Positions 26,995 to 35,224 of a stretch of DNA of 64,000 bases are shown here, in pieces (position 1 is the first letter of the stretch; each line of letters begins with the position of its first letter). Origin of the DNA: Chamaesiphon sp041738715 (GTDB lineage Bacteria > Cyanobacteriota > Cyanobacteriia > Cyanobacteriales > Chamaesiphonaceae); NCBI GenBank assembly GCA_041738715.1, contig JBGSPI010000103.1, positions 25,429 through 89,428 of the forward strand. The letters are read 5' to 3'. Under the pieces are notes generated by a model. That model searched no databases. It was not told where the DNA came from and saw only the letters and a list, made by a program, of their open reading frames with translations. A program made the position numbers and the translations under genes.

Positions 26995-27323
26995 AGCTGA
27001 TAGATTTCAGAAATTTAAGGGATGTTTGTCAATTGAATATCAATCTTCACCCAACCGAAAAGTCAGGTGCAATTTTATTAGATTATCACGGGGCTATCCC
27101 TTGTCACGCCTTCAGTGCTAATTAGTATTGGTGGTACCTGTCGGTTTAGGCTAGAAACCACTAAAATAAGAGCAGCACAATCCAAATTTTCGTGGTTTGC
27201 GGATCTAAAGTGATGGCTCTAATGTTGCCCTTGGCTCTCACGTGGAACATCCGGCAATCCTGCAATCCTGATTTAGTTGCTACAGTTGAACTTTACCCAG
27301 CCTGATCGATCGAAATATACACC
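26995..27323. other. 329-base divergent spacer
   Basis: This lies between the divergent symporter operon and map. I see no RNA gene, riboswitch or hairpin that stands out. It should contain both promoters. Confidence 0.5.
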
Positions 27324-28151
27324 ATGAATATTCTCAGCGATTTACTCCTCCAAAAGCCGCAAGCTACCCGCGAAAAAAAACAACAAAAGGGTATCCAGAT
27401 TAAAACCGAGCGAGAAATTGGCATTATGCGTCAGTCTTCACGCATTGTCGCTACGGTACTGAAGGAAATTTTGGCGATGGTAGAACCTGGGATGACTACC
27501 GCTGATTTAGATGCTTATGCTGAAAAACGGATTAGGGAGATGGATGCTATTCCGAGTTTCAAAGGGTTGTATGGATTTCCGGCAACGATTTGTTCGAGTA
27601 TCAATGATGAAGCTGTTCATGGTATCCCCCATAAAAAGAGAGTCATCAAGAAAGGAGATGTGCTCAAAGTCGATACCGGAGCTTTTTATCAAGGCTTTCA
27701 CGGCGACTCTTGCATTACGATCGGCGTGGGGGAAGTTGCCCCGGCGGCTGCTAAACTGATCCAAGTAGCCGAGGAAGCCCTCTACAAAGGCATAGAACAG
27801 GTCAAAGAAGGTGCCTACTTGTTAGATCTTGCTGGTGCAATTCAAGACCATGTAGAGGCACATGGCTTTAGTGTGGTCGAAGATTTTACCGGACATGGGG
27901 TCGGACGCAATCTTCATGAGGAACCATCGGTATTTAATTTTCGGACTCGCGAAATGCCCAATGTAAAATTACGTGCTGGGATGACGATCGCGATCGAACC
28001 GATTATTAATGCCGGATCGAAGATTACTAAAATGATGCCAGATAAGTGGACGGCTGTAACGGTCGATAAGTCTCTATCGGCTCAGTTCGAGCATACTGTA
28101 TTGGTAACTAAAGATGGTTATGAAATTTTAACCGATCGAAATTTAGTATAA
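27324..28151 (+). CDS. map: Methionine aminopeptidase type I
   Basis: Removes the initiator methionine from nascent proteins, using a two-metal centre. The 275-residue product has a short N-terminal extension of about 25 residues with a charged stretch (REKKQQKGIQIKTEREI), then the catalytic fold. The metal ligands lie in VDTGAFYQGFHGDSC, TGHGVGRNLHEEP and IAIEPIINAG. The C-terminus HTVLVTKDGYEILT is typical. Cyanobacteria encode several map genes; the extension marks this as one of the longer type I forms. It has its own promoter region, and a GATC-rich spacer follows. Confidence 0.96.
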   Translation: MNILSDLLLQKPQATREKKQQKGIQIKTEREIGIMRQSSRIVATVLKEILAMVEPGMTTADLDAYAEKRIREMDAIPSFKGLYGFPATICSSINDEAVHGIPHKKRVIKKGDVLKVDTGAFYQGFHGDSCITIGVGEVAPAAAKLIQVAEEALYKGIEQVKEGAYLLDLAGAIQDHVEAHGFSVVEDFTGHGVGRNLHEEPSVFNFRTREMPNVKLRAGMTIAIEPIINAGSKITKMMPDKWTAVTVDKSLSAQFEHTVLVTKDGYEILTDRNLV

Positions 28152-28312
28152 CTGGTCACGTAAGTTGTTAGTCCTCTAATCCAGATCGAGTACAGAATAA
28201 ATGAGATCGATCCAAATAACCATCGATCGAATCTAACAACACGATCGATTGCAATTTATTGAGAAACAATCAAGAGAATAAGCCAAAGTTGATCCTCTGA
28301 TTATGTTTAAGT

Positions 28313-28329
28313 GGTGGGCATCGCCCACC
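28313..28329. repeat. GGTGGGC palindrome
   Basis: GGTGGGC and GCCCACC flank ATC, a perfect 7-base stem with a 3-base loop. GGTGGGCA.TGCCCACC-type palindromes are dispersed in many cyanobacteria. No T run follows. Confidence 0.6.
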
Positions 28330-28487
28330 CTGCTTCTTTCCGAGAGTTAAATTTATGCCTTATTTGTGAGTTCTTTTGATAATAGAAAATATAAGTGCGT
28401 TCACCCTGCTCAGTTAACGATCGAGCAATTACAAATCCTCCGCTCTCAACCAGGAAATAAATAAACGATCAAATAATATAACAAACG

Positions 28488-28556
28488 CGATCGATCTAAA
28501 CATCATTATCAAACATAATCGTACTCGATCGATCTAAATATTACGATCGATCTAGA
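28488..28556. repeat. Cluster of CGATCGATCTAAA repeats
   Basis: CGATCGATCTAAA occurs at 28488-28500 and 28526-28538, and a variant ending in TAGA occurs at 28544-28556. More CGATCGA words follow at 28567. Each unit contains overlapping GATC sites, which are potential Dam-type methylation targets. Confidence 0.7.
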
Positions 28557-28607
28557 TAAGTTTAAATCGATCGAATCAATAACAATCGAGTAGCAGAACA
28601 AACACGA

Positions 28608-28892
28608 TCAATATAACTTCAGATCGAGATTGAACCTCAATCCGAAGTTATCACTTCGTTCAAGGTTCTCATCGACTCTCAACCAAAAAGAGTCGGGTAG
28701 TGGTTCGTTAAAATCATCACTCATGACAATTTTACCCTGCTCTAAATTGGGTATGCGTTGGCGTGCTGTGTTTGCTATCGATATGGGCTGTTGACGTTTG
28801 ATAGATTTAACGAACTCTAACACTTCATATAACAGATCTTCTGATGTTGATTCTAGTTCGCTGACGATTAGCTCTCTGGTATTCACGAGCAT
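28608..28892 (-). CDS. DUF2281-like orphan antitoxin with altered C-terminus
   Basis: A 94-residue protein. Its first half (ELESTSEDLLYEVLEFVKSIK) and the later block GKIVMSDDFNEPLPDSFW match the DUF2281 antitoxins that precede PIN-domain toxins. In the usual form the protein ends a few residues after the last block; here 24 more residues follow (LRVDENLERSDNFGLRFNLD and so on), as if a frameshift or junction had read through. No toxin gene lies downstream (below 28608), so it is an orphan, perhaps decaying. The upstream neighbour is a vapBC remnant on the same strand. Confidence 0.65.
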   Translation of the reverse strand: MLVNTRELIVSELESTSEDLLYEVLEFVKSIKRQQPISIANTARQRIPNLEQGKIVMSDDFNEPLPDSFWLRVDENLERSDNFGLRFNLDLKLY

Positions 28893-28996
28893 TTTGCTAA
28901 ATACTGCTATTTTTCAGTATAGATCGCTATCGTCTGTTTGGTATATAGAGATCGATCCCACCACCCCCAATTGATCGATCTCAAACCACCACAATT

Positions 28997-29027
28997 AAAT
29001 CGATCGAATATCACCCGAAACACGATC
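28997..29027. repeat. 31-base direct repeat, copy 1
   Basis: This copy begins AAATCGATCGAATATCACCC and ends CACGATC. It matches copy 2 at 29450-29480 in 28 of 31 positions. It lies directly beyond the stop codon of the vapC remnant. Confidence 0.7.
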
Positions 29028-29165
29028 TTAAAGTGTCCAATCTTCAATTTTAATACCAGGAGCCTGAGTAAAATCTTTTTGGTTGCGGGTGATAATAGTT
29101 CCCTCAACCGAAAGGACAATTGCGGCAATCTTCATATCTTTCTCCAATCGTTTCTTTGCAGTCAT
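29028..29165 (-). pseudogene. VapC PIN-domain toxin remnant (C-terminal part only)
   Basis: A 45-residue reading frame, too short for most gene callers. It starts MTAKKRLEKDMKIAAIVLSV and continues with GTIITRNQKDFTQAPGIKIEDW, which matches the last 35 residues of cyanobacterial VapC toxins (typically about 130 residues). The N-terminal acidic residues of the PIN active site are missing, so it should be inactive. The ATG overlaps the antitoxin stop in TAATG, exactly as expected for an intact vapBC pair, which suggests an internal deletion that removed the catalytic part and kept the coupling point. Confidence 0.75.
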
Positions 29166-29359
29166 TATTCTTCAGTTGTGACTGCTCTGTCTGCGGCGAT
29201 GTTGGCGACAACAGCAGCAAAATCTGCATCGTCTTTAAAAATACCTGCAAACTTTAGCATTGGATGTTCTGTTTTTGCTGGGATGCTTGGCAATTGATGT
29301 TTGAGCCGCTCTACTTCAGCTTCTAATAAGGCAACTCTTTCTTCTAGTTGTGCTGACAT
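29165..29359 (-). CDS. VapB-type antitoxin
   Basis: A 64-residue protein. The start SAQLEERVALLEAEVERLK is a short coiled coil, and the second half LKFAGIFKDDADFAAVVANI is the type of toxin-neutralising tail seen in cyanobacterial VapB-like antitoxins. Its stop overlaps the start of the vapC remnant by one base. Since the toxin is truncated, this is an antitoxin without a working cognate partner here. It could still neutralise a related toxin elsewhere. Confidence 0.7.
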   Translation of the reverse strand: MSAQLEERVALLEAEVERLKHQLPSIPAKTEHPMLKFAGIFKDDADFAAVVANIAADRAVTTEE

Positions 29360-29449
29360 AGTTTGTTCGTCCTTTTGGCTCTAGCCCTATTATATCTAAT
29401 ATTCGATCGATCCAAACTAACCCCAAACACGATCGAATCCCCCATCCTC

Positions 29450-29480
29450 AAATCGATCGAACATCACCCCAAACCCGATC
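29450..29480. repeat. 31-base direct repeat, copy 2
   Basis: This copy begins AAATCGATCGAACATCACCC and ends CCCGATC. It lies 90 bases upstream of the VapB-type antitoxin and 17 bases before the stop of the RelE-like toxin. With copy 1 it brackets the antitoxin plus remnant. Confidence 0.7.
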
Positions 29481-29497
29481 GAGGATCGAGGATTGAT

Positions 29498-29788
29498 TTA
29501 ATAAACTTCATCATGTGTTCCAACATCCAACAATAGAATCACTTCTTCTGCTGTTTCTTCATCAAGATCGAACTGAAATAAAATTCTACAATCATACCCA
29601 CAAGAACATGCTAAGGTTCCTATTAATTTACCATCGAGTTTATGTGTTGCTAAATTAGCCGAAAAAGCATCATCCGCTAACTGAATTAATGTATTCTCAA
29701 TCTTTTGCTGCAAGGAAAGATTTCGCCTAGTAAATTTGCGGAAAGATCTTTGAAATCTTGGTGTGGAAACTAATTTCTTCATCTTCAT
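29498..29788 (-). CDS. RelE/YafQ-like mRNA interferase toxin
   Basis: A 96-residue basic protein of the RelE/YafQ toxin superfamily, ribosome-dependent or related endoribonucleases. It has the start LVSTPRFQRSFRKFTRRN, a central HKLDGKLIGTLACSCGYDCR and the ending LLLDVGTHDEVY, blocks shared by a group of cyanobacterial toxins. The His in the last block is the usual catalytic candidate. It overlaps its antitoxin by four bases (ATGA), so translation is coupled. It appears intact. Confidence 0.85.
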   Translation of the reverse strand: MKMKKLVSTPRFQRSFRKFTRRNLSLQQKIENTLIQLADDAFSANLATHKLDGKLIGTLACSCGYDCRILFQFDLDEETAEEVILLLDVGTHDEVY

Positions 29789-30009
29789 TCATCTGCATCT
29801 AAAAGTAGCCTTAGATCTCTAATCACGTCTTCCGCAGTCTGGGCTTTTAATTTTCCAGAACGAAATTCTGCAATAGATTGCTGTGCTGCTTGAGCAATTT
29901 CTGTGCGACGATTTTCGATTGTGCGCTGACGCACTATCTGAATTAACATTTCTTGCTGTTCTTTGGGTAGTTCCATGACAGCATCTAAAACTTCGTTTAA
30001 GGTTTTCAT
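29785..30009 (-). CDS. Antitoxin of the RelE/YafQ-like pair
   Basis: A 74-residue acidic protein upstream of the toxin, overlapping it by four bases. It starts MKTLNEVLDAVMELPKEQQE and ends with DVIRDLRLLLDADE. The pattern of two N-terminal helices, a middle EIAQAAQQSIAEFRSGKL and an acidic tail is typical of cyanobacterial antitoxins for this toxin group. The gene probably represses its own promoter with the toxin, but no operator is obvious. Confidence 0.8.
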   Translation of the reverse strand: MKTLNEVLDAVMELPKEQQEMLIQIVRQRTIENRRTEIAQAAQQSIAEFRSGKLKAQTAEDVIRDLRLLLDADE

Positions 30010-30256
30010 ACTTCGACAATCGATAGCTATATTTATATTTTAACCTAGCTGACTCAATCCTCACGATCGAATCATGTGAAACGATCGATCCTACCAACAC
30101 CTGTTTGCTCAGCGTGCCAACGGCGATCGAATCAAAACAGATCGAACCAACCCCAAATCGATCGAGCTTTGCCTACACTACCCGATTCCACAAAGCTGAG
30201 GCTACGCCAACACAACCAAAGAAATCAACATTAATATCACTAATGATCGATATTAT

Positions 30257-31438
30257 TTAGTCTAAAAATTCATACTGGATCGCGCCATAACTTTTCAATA
30301 ACTGCATGACTTCTATATGTCCATTGCTTCTAGCATGATCTAACGGAGTTGATGGTAATAAGGTGATACTTGCACTGTTTACATTAGCACCACTGCGAAT
30401 TAGTAGCTCAACCATAAGTAAGTGACCTTTCTGTGCGGCATAAAGCAACGGAGTACCAGAATCAAATCCACCGTGGGTATTCATTTGTGCGCCATTTGCT
30501 ATTAATATCTCTGCTATCTCTATAAAACCATTCTCTGCGGCATGGTGTAATGGTGTACTCGCATCAGACTTACTTTTTGCGCTCACTTGCGCTCCATTTG
30601 CTATCAATAGTTTTACCATTTCTATCAAACCATTTTCTGCTGCTGCATGTAAGGGTGTACCGCCACCATAATCTTGATAATTGACATCGACTCCTCTCGC
30701 AATCAGCCGCTTGGCTAGTTCTTGATAATTTTGACAAGTTGCCGTGTGTAAAGTACGCGCATGATTTGGATCTGAACCGCTATCGATGAGTAAATCTACT
30801 AGTTCTATGTGATTACATTTAGCTGCTTGATATAGAGGAGTATTTTGGTAGTGCAAGAAATCGAGAACAGCACCTCGATCTAATAAGAGTTGAGCAATTT
30901 TTAGATGACCGCCTATTGCAGCTAAACAAAGTGGAGTCATTCCTTCACGGATTGAGTTGACTGAAAATATTTCCTGTTCTAAAAAAGTTTTTACTGTGTC
31001 TATATCTCCCTGAAGAGCGGCTAAATGGAGTCCCATCTTAGCTCCATTAGCTATTAATATTTTTGTAAGTTCTGAGTGCTTGCGAATTGCAGTCACTAAC
31101 AAAGGATTGCGACCATATTCTTCTTCCAGTCCTTGATTGACATTAGCACCATAAGAAATTAATAATTCTGCTATTTCTATATAATTTTTATCACATGCTA
31201 AGTACAAGAGTGTAACTCCATTACTACTTTGAAGATCGACATTAGCACCCTTCTCTAGAAATTTCCTAACCCGATTGATATTACCCCTCGAAACTGCATT
31301 ACTTATTTGAGAGATTGGATTAGTTGATATCTGCCATACAATAAAAATAAAAAATGCTGCTAGCCACACATATATGAACTGAACATCCCTATTTAGATTG
31401 ATAAACTGACTATACAAAAATTGAACATCTATATCCAT
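30257..31438 (-). CDS. Membrane-anchored ankyrin-repeat protein
   Basis: A 393-residue protein with one N-terminal membrane helix (residues about 22-38, IYVWLAAFFIFIVWQI), then nine or ten ankyrin repeats from about residue 45 to the end, with the repeated patterns TPL..AA..G and LLI..GA.VN. Ankyrin repeats bind proteins; the partner is unknown. The first residues are themselves duplicated: DVQFLYSQFIN is followed by NRDVQFIYVW, produced by a 42-base tandem duplication that also covers the start codon. The gene follows the toxin-antitoxin patch and precedes metH on the same strand. Confidence 0.85.
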   Translation of the reverse strand: MDIDVQFLYSQFINLNRDVQFIYVWLAAFFIFIVWQISTNPISQISNAVSRGNINRVRKFLEKGANVDLQSSNGVTLLYLACDKNYIEIAELLISYGANVNQGLEEEYGRNPLLVTAIRKHSELTKILIANGAKMGLHLAALQGDIDTVKTFLEQEIFSVNSIREGMTPLCLAAIGGHLKIAQLLLDRGAVLDFLHYQNTPLYQAAKCNHIELVDLLIDSGSDPNHARTLHTATCQNYQELAKRLIARGVDVNYQDYGGGTPLHAAAENGLIEMVKLLIANGAQVSAKSKSDASTPLHHAAENGFIEIAEILIANGAQMNTHGGFDSGTPLLYAAQKGHLLMVELLIRSGANVNSASITLLPSTPLDHARSNGHIEVMQLLKSYGAIQYEFLD

Positions 31439-31463
31439 ATTAATGAACTGACCATAGAGAAAT
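31380..31463 (-). repeat. 42-base tandem duplication over the ankyrin gene start
   Basis: Two adjacent 42-base units (31422-31463 and 31380-31421) match in about 32 of 42 positions and both end in GATGTTCA. The unit is 14 codons, so the frame is kept. The start ATG at 31438 lies inside the upstream copy. Confidence 0.75.
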
Positions 31464-31496
31464 GTAGATGGTGGACTGTATCCACCGTCTACATTT
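31460..31496. other. 16-base hairpin just upstream of the ankyrin gene
   Basis: A near-perfect stem (AAATGTAGATGGTGGA with TCCACCGTCTACATTT, one mismatch or wobble) and the loop CTGTA. It lies between the metH stop and the ankyrin start on the minus strand. It may attenuate read-through from metH or structure the ankyrin mRNA leader; there is no T run. Confidence 0.65.
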
Positions 31497-31547
31497 CAAT
31501 CAGTAACTGAGATTTTCTGTGTTGCTTTTCCTCACCCTAACCAACCC

Positions 31548-34500
31548 CTAAGCACTAAAGTACTTAGCCGTCGGATGATAGACAATCAACGCAGTTGTAG
31601 ACTGCTCAGGATATAGCTGCTCGCTCTCATCCATCGTCATCCCCATCCGCTCGGTACCCATGATTTCCAACTGCTTGAACTGATCCGCCACATTCGGACA
31701 AGCTGGATAGCCGAAACTATAGCGGGAACCTTGATAGCGTTGCGCTAACATATCGCGAATATTATCCGGCTCCGAGTCGCCATAACCTAACTCCTTGCGG
31801 ATGCGGGCGTGGCTCCATTCGGCTAGGGCTTCTGCCATCTGTACCGCCATGCCGTGGAAGTACAGATAGTTGGCATAGTTATCGGCTTTGAATAACACTT
31901 GGGCTTTCTCGGTGGCAATTTCGCCCATCGTGACGGCTTGCATGGGGAAGACATCGAAGGTGTTTTCGCTCAGGGGGCGGAAGAAGTCGGCGATACAGAG
32001 GCGACGTAGGGATTTTTGGCGGGGGAATGTCCAGGTGACTACGGGGGTAGCTGTTTGGGGGGTTAAGCCTTGCTCGATGACGCTGGGATCGTAGACGTGG
32101 ACGGAGTTACCTTCGGCGTTACAGGGGAAGTAACCATAGATCAGTTGGGGTTCGAGCCATTTTTCGGTGAGGATTTTGGTTTTCCACTCTTCGAGGATGG
32201 GGTGGACTTTCTCGGCGAGGAATGCGTCGTATTCTTCGCGAGTTTGGTCTTTGGGTTTACGGAATTGCCATTGTCCGGCAATTAGGGCTTGTAAGTCCAT
32301 GTACCAGAATAAATCTTCGATCGAGATCTCATCCTTGAGGATTTTGGTACCCCAGAATGGTGGCGTAGGTCTGTCGAGATCTAAGTCTACTGCTGACGAT
32401 CGCACTGTATCAATTACAACTGGTTCGTTACTCTCTTTCTGTTCTTTGGGTTCTTCAATTTCGACAGCGACTTTAATCGGGTTGCCATCATCATCGAGGA
32501 AGCCTTTAGAGTCATCCCACTTGTTGCCCTGTTTGGCGGGCATGAGTGAGTCCATAAAGTGTAAATCGGCAAAAGCATCCTTGCCATAGATTACCTGTCC
32601 TTTATAAGCCTGCTGGCAGTCGTTGTAGACAAATTTGGGGGTGAGTGCAGCACCGCCGAGGATGATCGGAATGGTAATGCCTTTTTCGTTGAAGACTTCC
32701 AGATTTTCTTTCATGAAGGCGGTGGATTTGACGAGTAATCCGCTCATGGCGATACAGTCGGGTTTGTGTGTTTCGTAGGCTTGAATGATGGCTTCTACGG
32801 GTTGTTTGATGCCCATATTGATCACTTCATAGCCGTTGTTTGAGAGGATGATATCGACGAGGTTTTTACCAATATCGTGTACGTCACCTTTGACGGTGGC
32901 GATCACAAATTTTCCTTTGGCATTACTGACACCCACATCGGCTTTTTCCATATAGGGTTCGAGGAAGGCTACGGCGGCTTTCATCGTTTCGGCGGATTGC
33001 AAGACGAAGGGTAATTGCATTTGTCCCGAACCAAAGAGTTCGCCAACAACTTTCATCCCGTCGAGGAGGAAGGTGTTGATAATATCTAAGGGTGGATGTT
33101 TCTCGATCGCTTTGATCAGATTATCTTCTAAACCGACCCGTTCGCCGTCGATAATATGGCGGGTGAGTTTTTGTTCGAGGGGTAATTTATCATCCTCTGA
33201 TTTATCTCGTTTGGTGGTTACTCCTTCAAACATGGTGGTGAGTAAACCTAACGGATCGTAGGTGCAAATATCGCCATCGAATTGACGGCGATCGTAAATC
33301 AAATTCCGACAGATTTCTTGATGTTCGGGAGCAATTTTAGCTAATGGTAAAATCTTATTCGGGCTGACGATCGCGGCATCCATGCCGACTTCCATACATT
33401 CGTGCAGGAACATCGAGTTTAATACTTGCCGCGCAGCCGGATTTAGACCGAAGGAAATATTTGACAAGCCTAATAAAACGTGACATTCGGGCAAGTTTTC
33501 GCGAATCATTTTAATCGATTCGACTGTTGCTTTACCATTCTCCCGATCTTCTTCAATTCCGGTAGAAATCGGCAATGCTAAAGGATCGAAGAAGATTTCA
33601 TAAGGGGGAAATCCATATTCTACGGCGGCATCATACGCCCGTTTAGCGATCGTAAATTTCCGCTCTGCCGTCCGTGCCATCCCTTCTTCATCGATGGTGC
33701 CAATAACGATACCCGCACCAAATTTCTTAGCAATTTCTAAGACTTTGAAGAACCGTTCTTCGCCATCTTCATAGTTAGTCGAGTTGAGTAAACATTTACC
33801 TCCCGCTACTTTTAAACCAGCTTCCATTTTCTCCCACTCAGTGGAATCTAACATCAGCGGTAAATTGACATTATTCACGACGCGAGAAACGACTTCGTGC
33901 ATATCCCGCACGCCATCACGTCCGACATAATCGACGTTGACATCGAGGATATGGGCACCTTCGCGGACTTGGGATTTAGCCAGAGAAACTAAACCATCCC
34001 AATTCTCTTCATTTAATAAATCGCGACACTTTTTAGAGCCACTAGCGTTCAACCGTTCGCCGATAATTAAGAAGGAATTATCCTGATGATAAGGTTGGGC
34101 TGTCATCAAAGAAGCCGCCGCAGGTTCGTAGACTGGGTGACGTTCTTTCGCTTTTAGTGTCGCCCCAATTGTGGCTAATTCTTTAATATGATCTGGGCGC
34201 GTTCCACAGCAACCACCGATAATTTGTACGCCCCAATCTTCGACGAATTTATATAGAGCTAATTTCAGTTCGATCGGAGTTAATTTATAATGGGCGTGCC
34301 CGCCGATATTTTCTGGTAATCCGGCATTCGGCACACAAGAAACGATAAACGGCGATTGTTCGCACAGATGTTTGATATGGGGAGCCATTAAATCCGGCCC
34401 AGTCGCACAATTTAAGCCTAAAATATCGATCGGGAATGGCTGCAATACAGTCAATAATGCCGCCACATCCGTACCCGCCAACATCGTGCTAGTCGTCTGC

Positions 34501-35093
34501 TCGAATGTCGCCGACACCATAATCGGGATTCTGACCCCTTTATTTTTAAAAACCTGTTCCAGTCCATTCAAGGCTGCTTTGATTTGCAGCACATCCATAC
34601 AAGTCTCGATCAAGAATAGATCCACACCACCGTCCAACAGGCCTGTAGCCTGTTCGGTGTATGCTTGCTCTAGGGTGTCATAATCGATATGACCGATCGA
34701 GGGTAATTTAGTCCCAGGACCGATCGATCCGGCTACAAATCTGGGTTTCTCAGGTGTCGAAAACTCCGCCGTACATTTTTTCGCCAGTTCGGCAGCAGTC
34801 TTATTCAGATAGTAAACCTGATCTTCTAATCCATACTCCGATAAGGTTTGGTAGGTACCGCCGAAGGTATCAGTTTCGATTACATCGGCACCCGCAGCTA
34901 AAAAGTCCCGATGTACTTTGGCGACAGCTTCGGGTTTGGTATGGACGAGATACTCATTACAACCCTCATATTCGGCACCGCCAAAGTCTTCGGCTGTGAG
35001 GTTTTGGACTTGGAGATTGGTACCCATCGCCCCATCAAAGACGATTACAGGACGTTCGGGGCTATGCAGACGAGCGAGAAAGGGGTGTTTCAT
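31548..35093 (-). CDS. metH: Cobalamin-dependent methionine synthase
   Basis: Transfers a methyl group from 5-methyltetrahydrofolate to homocysteine through cobalamin, giving methionine. The 1181-residue protein has all four modules: homocysteine binding (DGAMGTNLQ at the start and the zinc cysteines of GGCCGTRPD near residue 295), pterin binding (IGERLNASGSKKCRDLL), cobalamin binding (DVHDIGKNLVDI with the DxHxxG motif) and a SAM-dependent reactivation module at the C-terminus (SFGYPACPN). The linker before the last module carries an acidic insertion. No cobalamin riboswitch is visible in the 131 bases upstream. The gene stands alone, with the ankyrin gene downstream. Confidence 0.97.
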   Translation of the reverse strand: MKHPFLARLHSPERPVIVFDGAMGTNLQVQNLTAEDFGGAEYEGCNEYLVHTKPEAVAKVHRDFLAAGADVIETDTFGGTYQTLSEYGLEDQVYYLNKTAAELAKKCTAEFSTPEKPRFVAGSIGPGTKLPSIGHIDYDTLEQAYTEQATGLLDGGVDLFLIETCMDVLQIKAALNGLEQVFKNKGVRIPIMVSATFEQTTSTMLAGTDVAALLTVLQPFPIDILGLNCATGPDLMAPHIKHLCEQSPFIVSCVPNAGLPENIGGHAHYKLTPIELKLALYKFVEDWGVQIIGGCCGTRPDHIKELATIGATLKAKERHPVYEPAAASLMTAQPYHQDNSFLIIGERLNASGSKKCRDLLNEENWDGLVSLAKSQVREGAHILDVNVDYVGRDGVRDMHEVVSRVVNNVNLPLMLDSTEWEKMEAGLKVAGGKCLLNSTNYEDGEERFFKVLEIAKKFGAGIVIGTIDEEGMARTAERKFTIAKRAYDAAVEYGFPPYEIFFDPLALPISTGIEEDRENGKATVESIKMIRENLPECHVLLGLSNISFGLNPAARQVLNSMFLHECMEVGMDAAIVSPNKILPLAKIAPEHQEICRNLIYDRRQFDGDICTYDPLGLLTTMFEGVTTKRDKSEDDKLPLEQKLTRHIIDGERVGLEDNLIKAIEKHPPLDIINTFLLDGMKVVGELFGSGQMQLPFVLQSAETMKAAVAFLEPYMEKADVGVSNAKGKFVIATVKGDVHDIGKNLVDIILSNNGYEVINMGIKQPVEAIIQAYETHKPDCIAMSGLLVKSTAFMKENLEVFNEKGITIPIILGGAALTPKFVYNDCQQAYKGQVIYGKDAFADLHFMDSLMPAKQGNKWDDSKGFLDDDGNPIKVAVEIEEPKEQKESNEPVVIDTVRSSAVDLDLDRPTPPFWGTKILKDEISIEDLFWYMDLQALIAGQWQFRKPKDQTREEYDAFLAEKVHPILEEWKTKILTEKWLEPQLIYGYFPCNAEGNSVHVYDPSVIEQGLTPQTATPVVTWTFPRQKSLRRLCIADFFRPLSENTFDVFPMQAVTMGEIATEKAQVLFKADNYANYLYFHGMAVQMAEALAEWSHARIRKELGYGDSEPDNIRDMLAQRYQGSRYSFGYPACPNVADQFKQLEIMGTERMGMTMDESEQLYPEQSTTALIVYHPTAKYFSA

Positions 35094-35224
35094 ATAATTT
35101 TAATAGATGCGTGTGTGCAGCTTTGGTTTGAACAAATTGCCTAATTTAGTTCTGGATTGAGATCTTCAGATCTTATTGTAGTCAAGTTTGGCTAGGCGAT
35201 TCATCGCCACAACTATTGCTGTGG

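Larger units (their letters stand above)
28152..28607. other. 456-base GATC-rich non-coding region
   Basis: Between map and the toxin-antitoxin patch. It contains a GTGGGCATCGCCCAC palindrome and a cluster of CGATCGATCTAAA repeats, described separately. No coding region is supported on either strand. Confidence 0.6.

Noticed and set aside
27213..27305. Short frame of 30 codons upstream of map
   Set aside because: No ribosome binding site, and the sequence has low information content.
28907..29128. Minus-strand frame of 73 codons over the vapC remnant
   Set aside because: It is in another frame than the recognisable VapC end and has no similarity of its own.
34754..35144. Plus-strand frames opposite the start of metH
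   Set aside because: They mirror the metH codons and lack any domain signature.
35094..35224. Cobalamin riboswitch upstream of metH
   Set aside because: The spacer is too short, and no B12-box-like sequence was seen.
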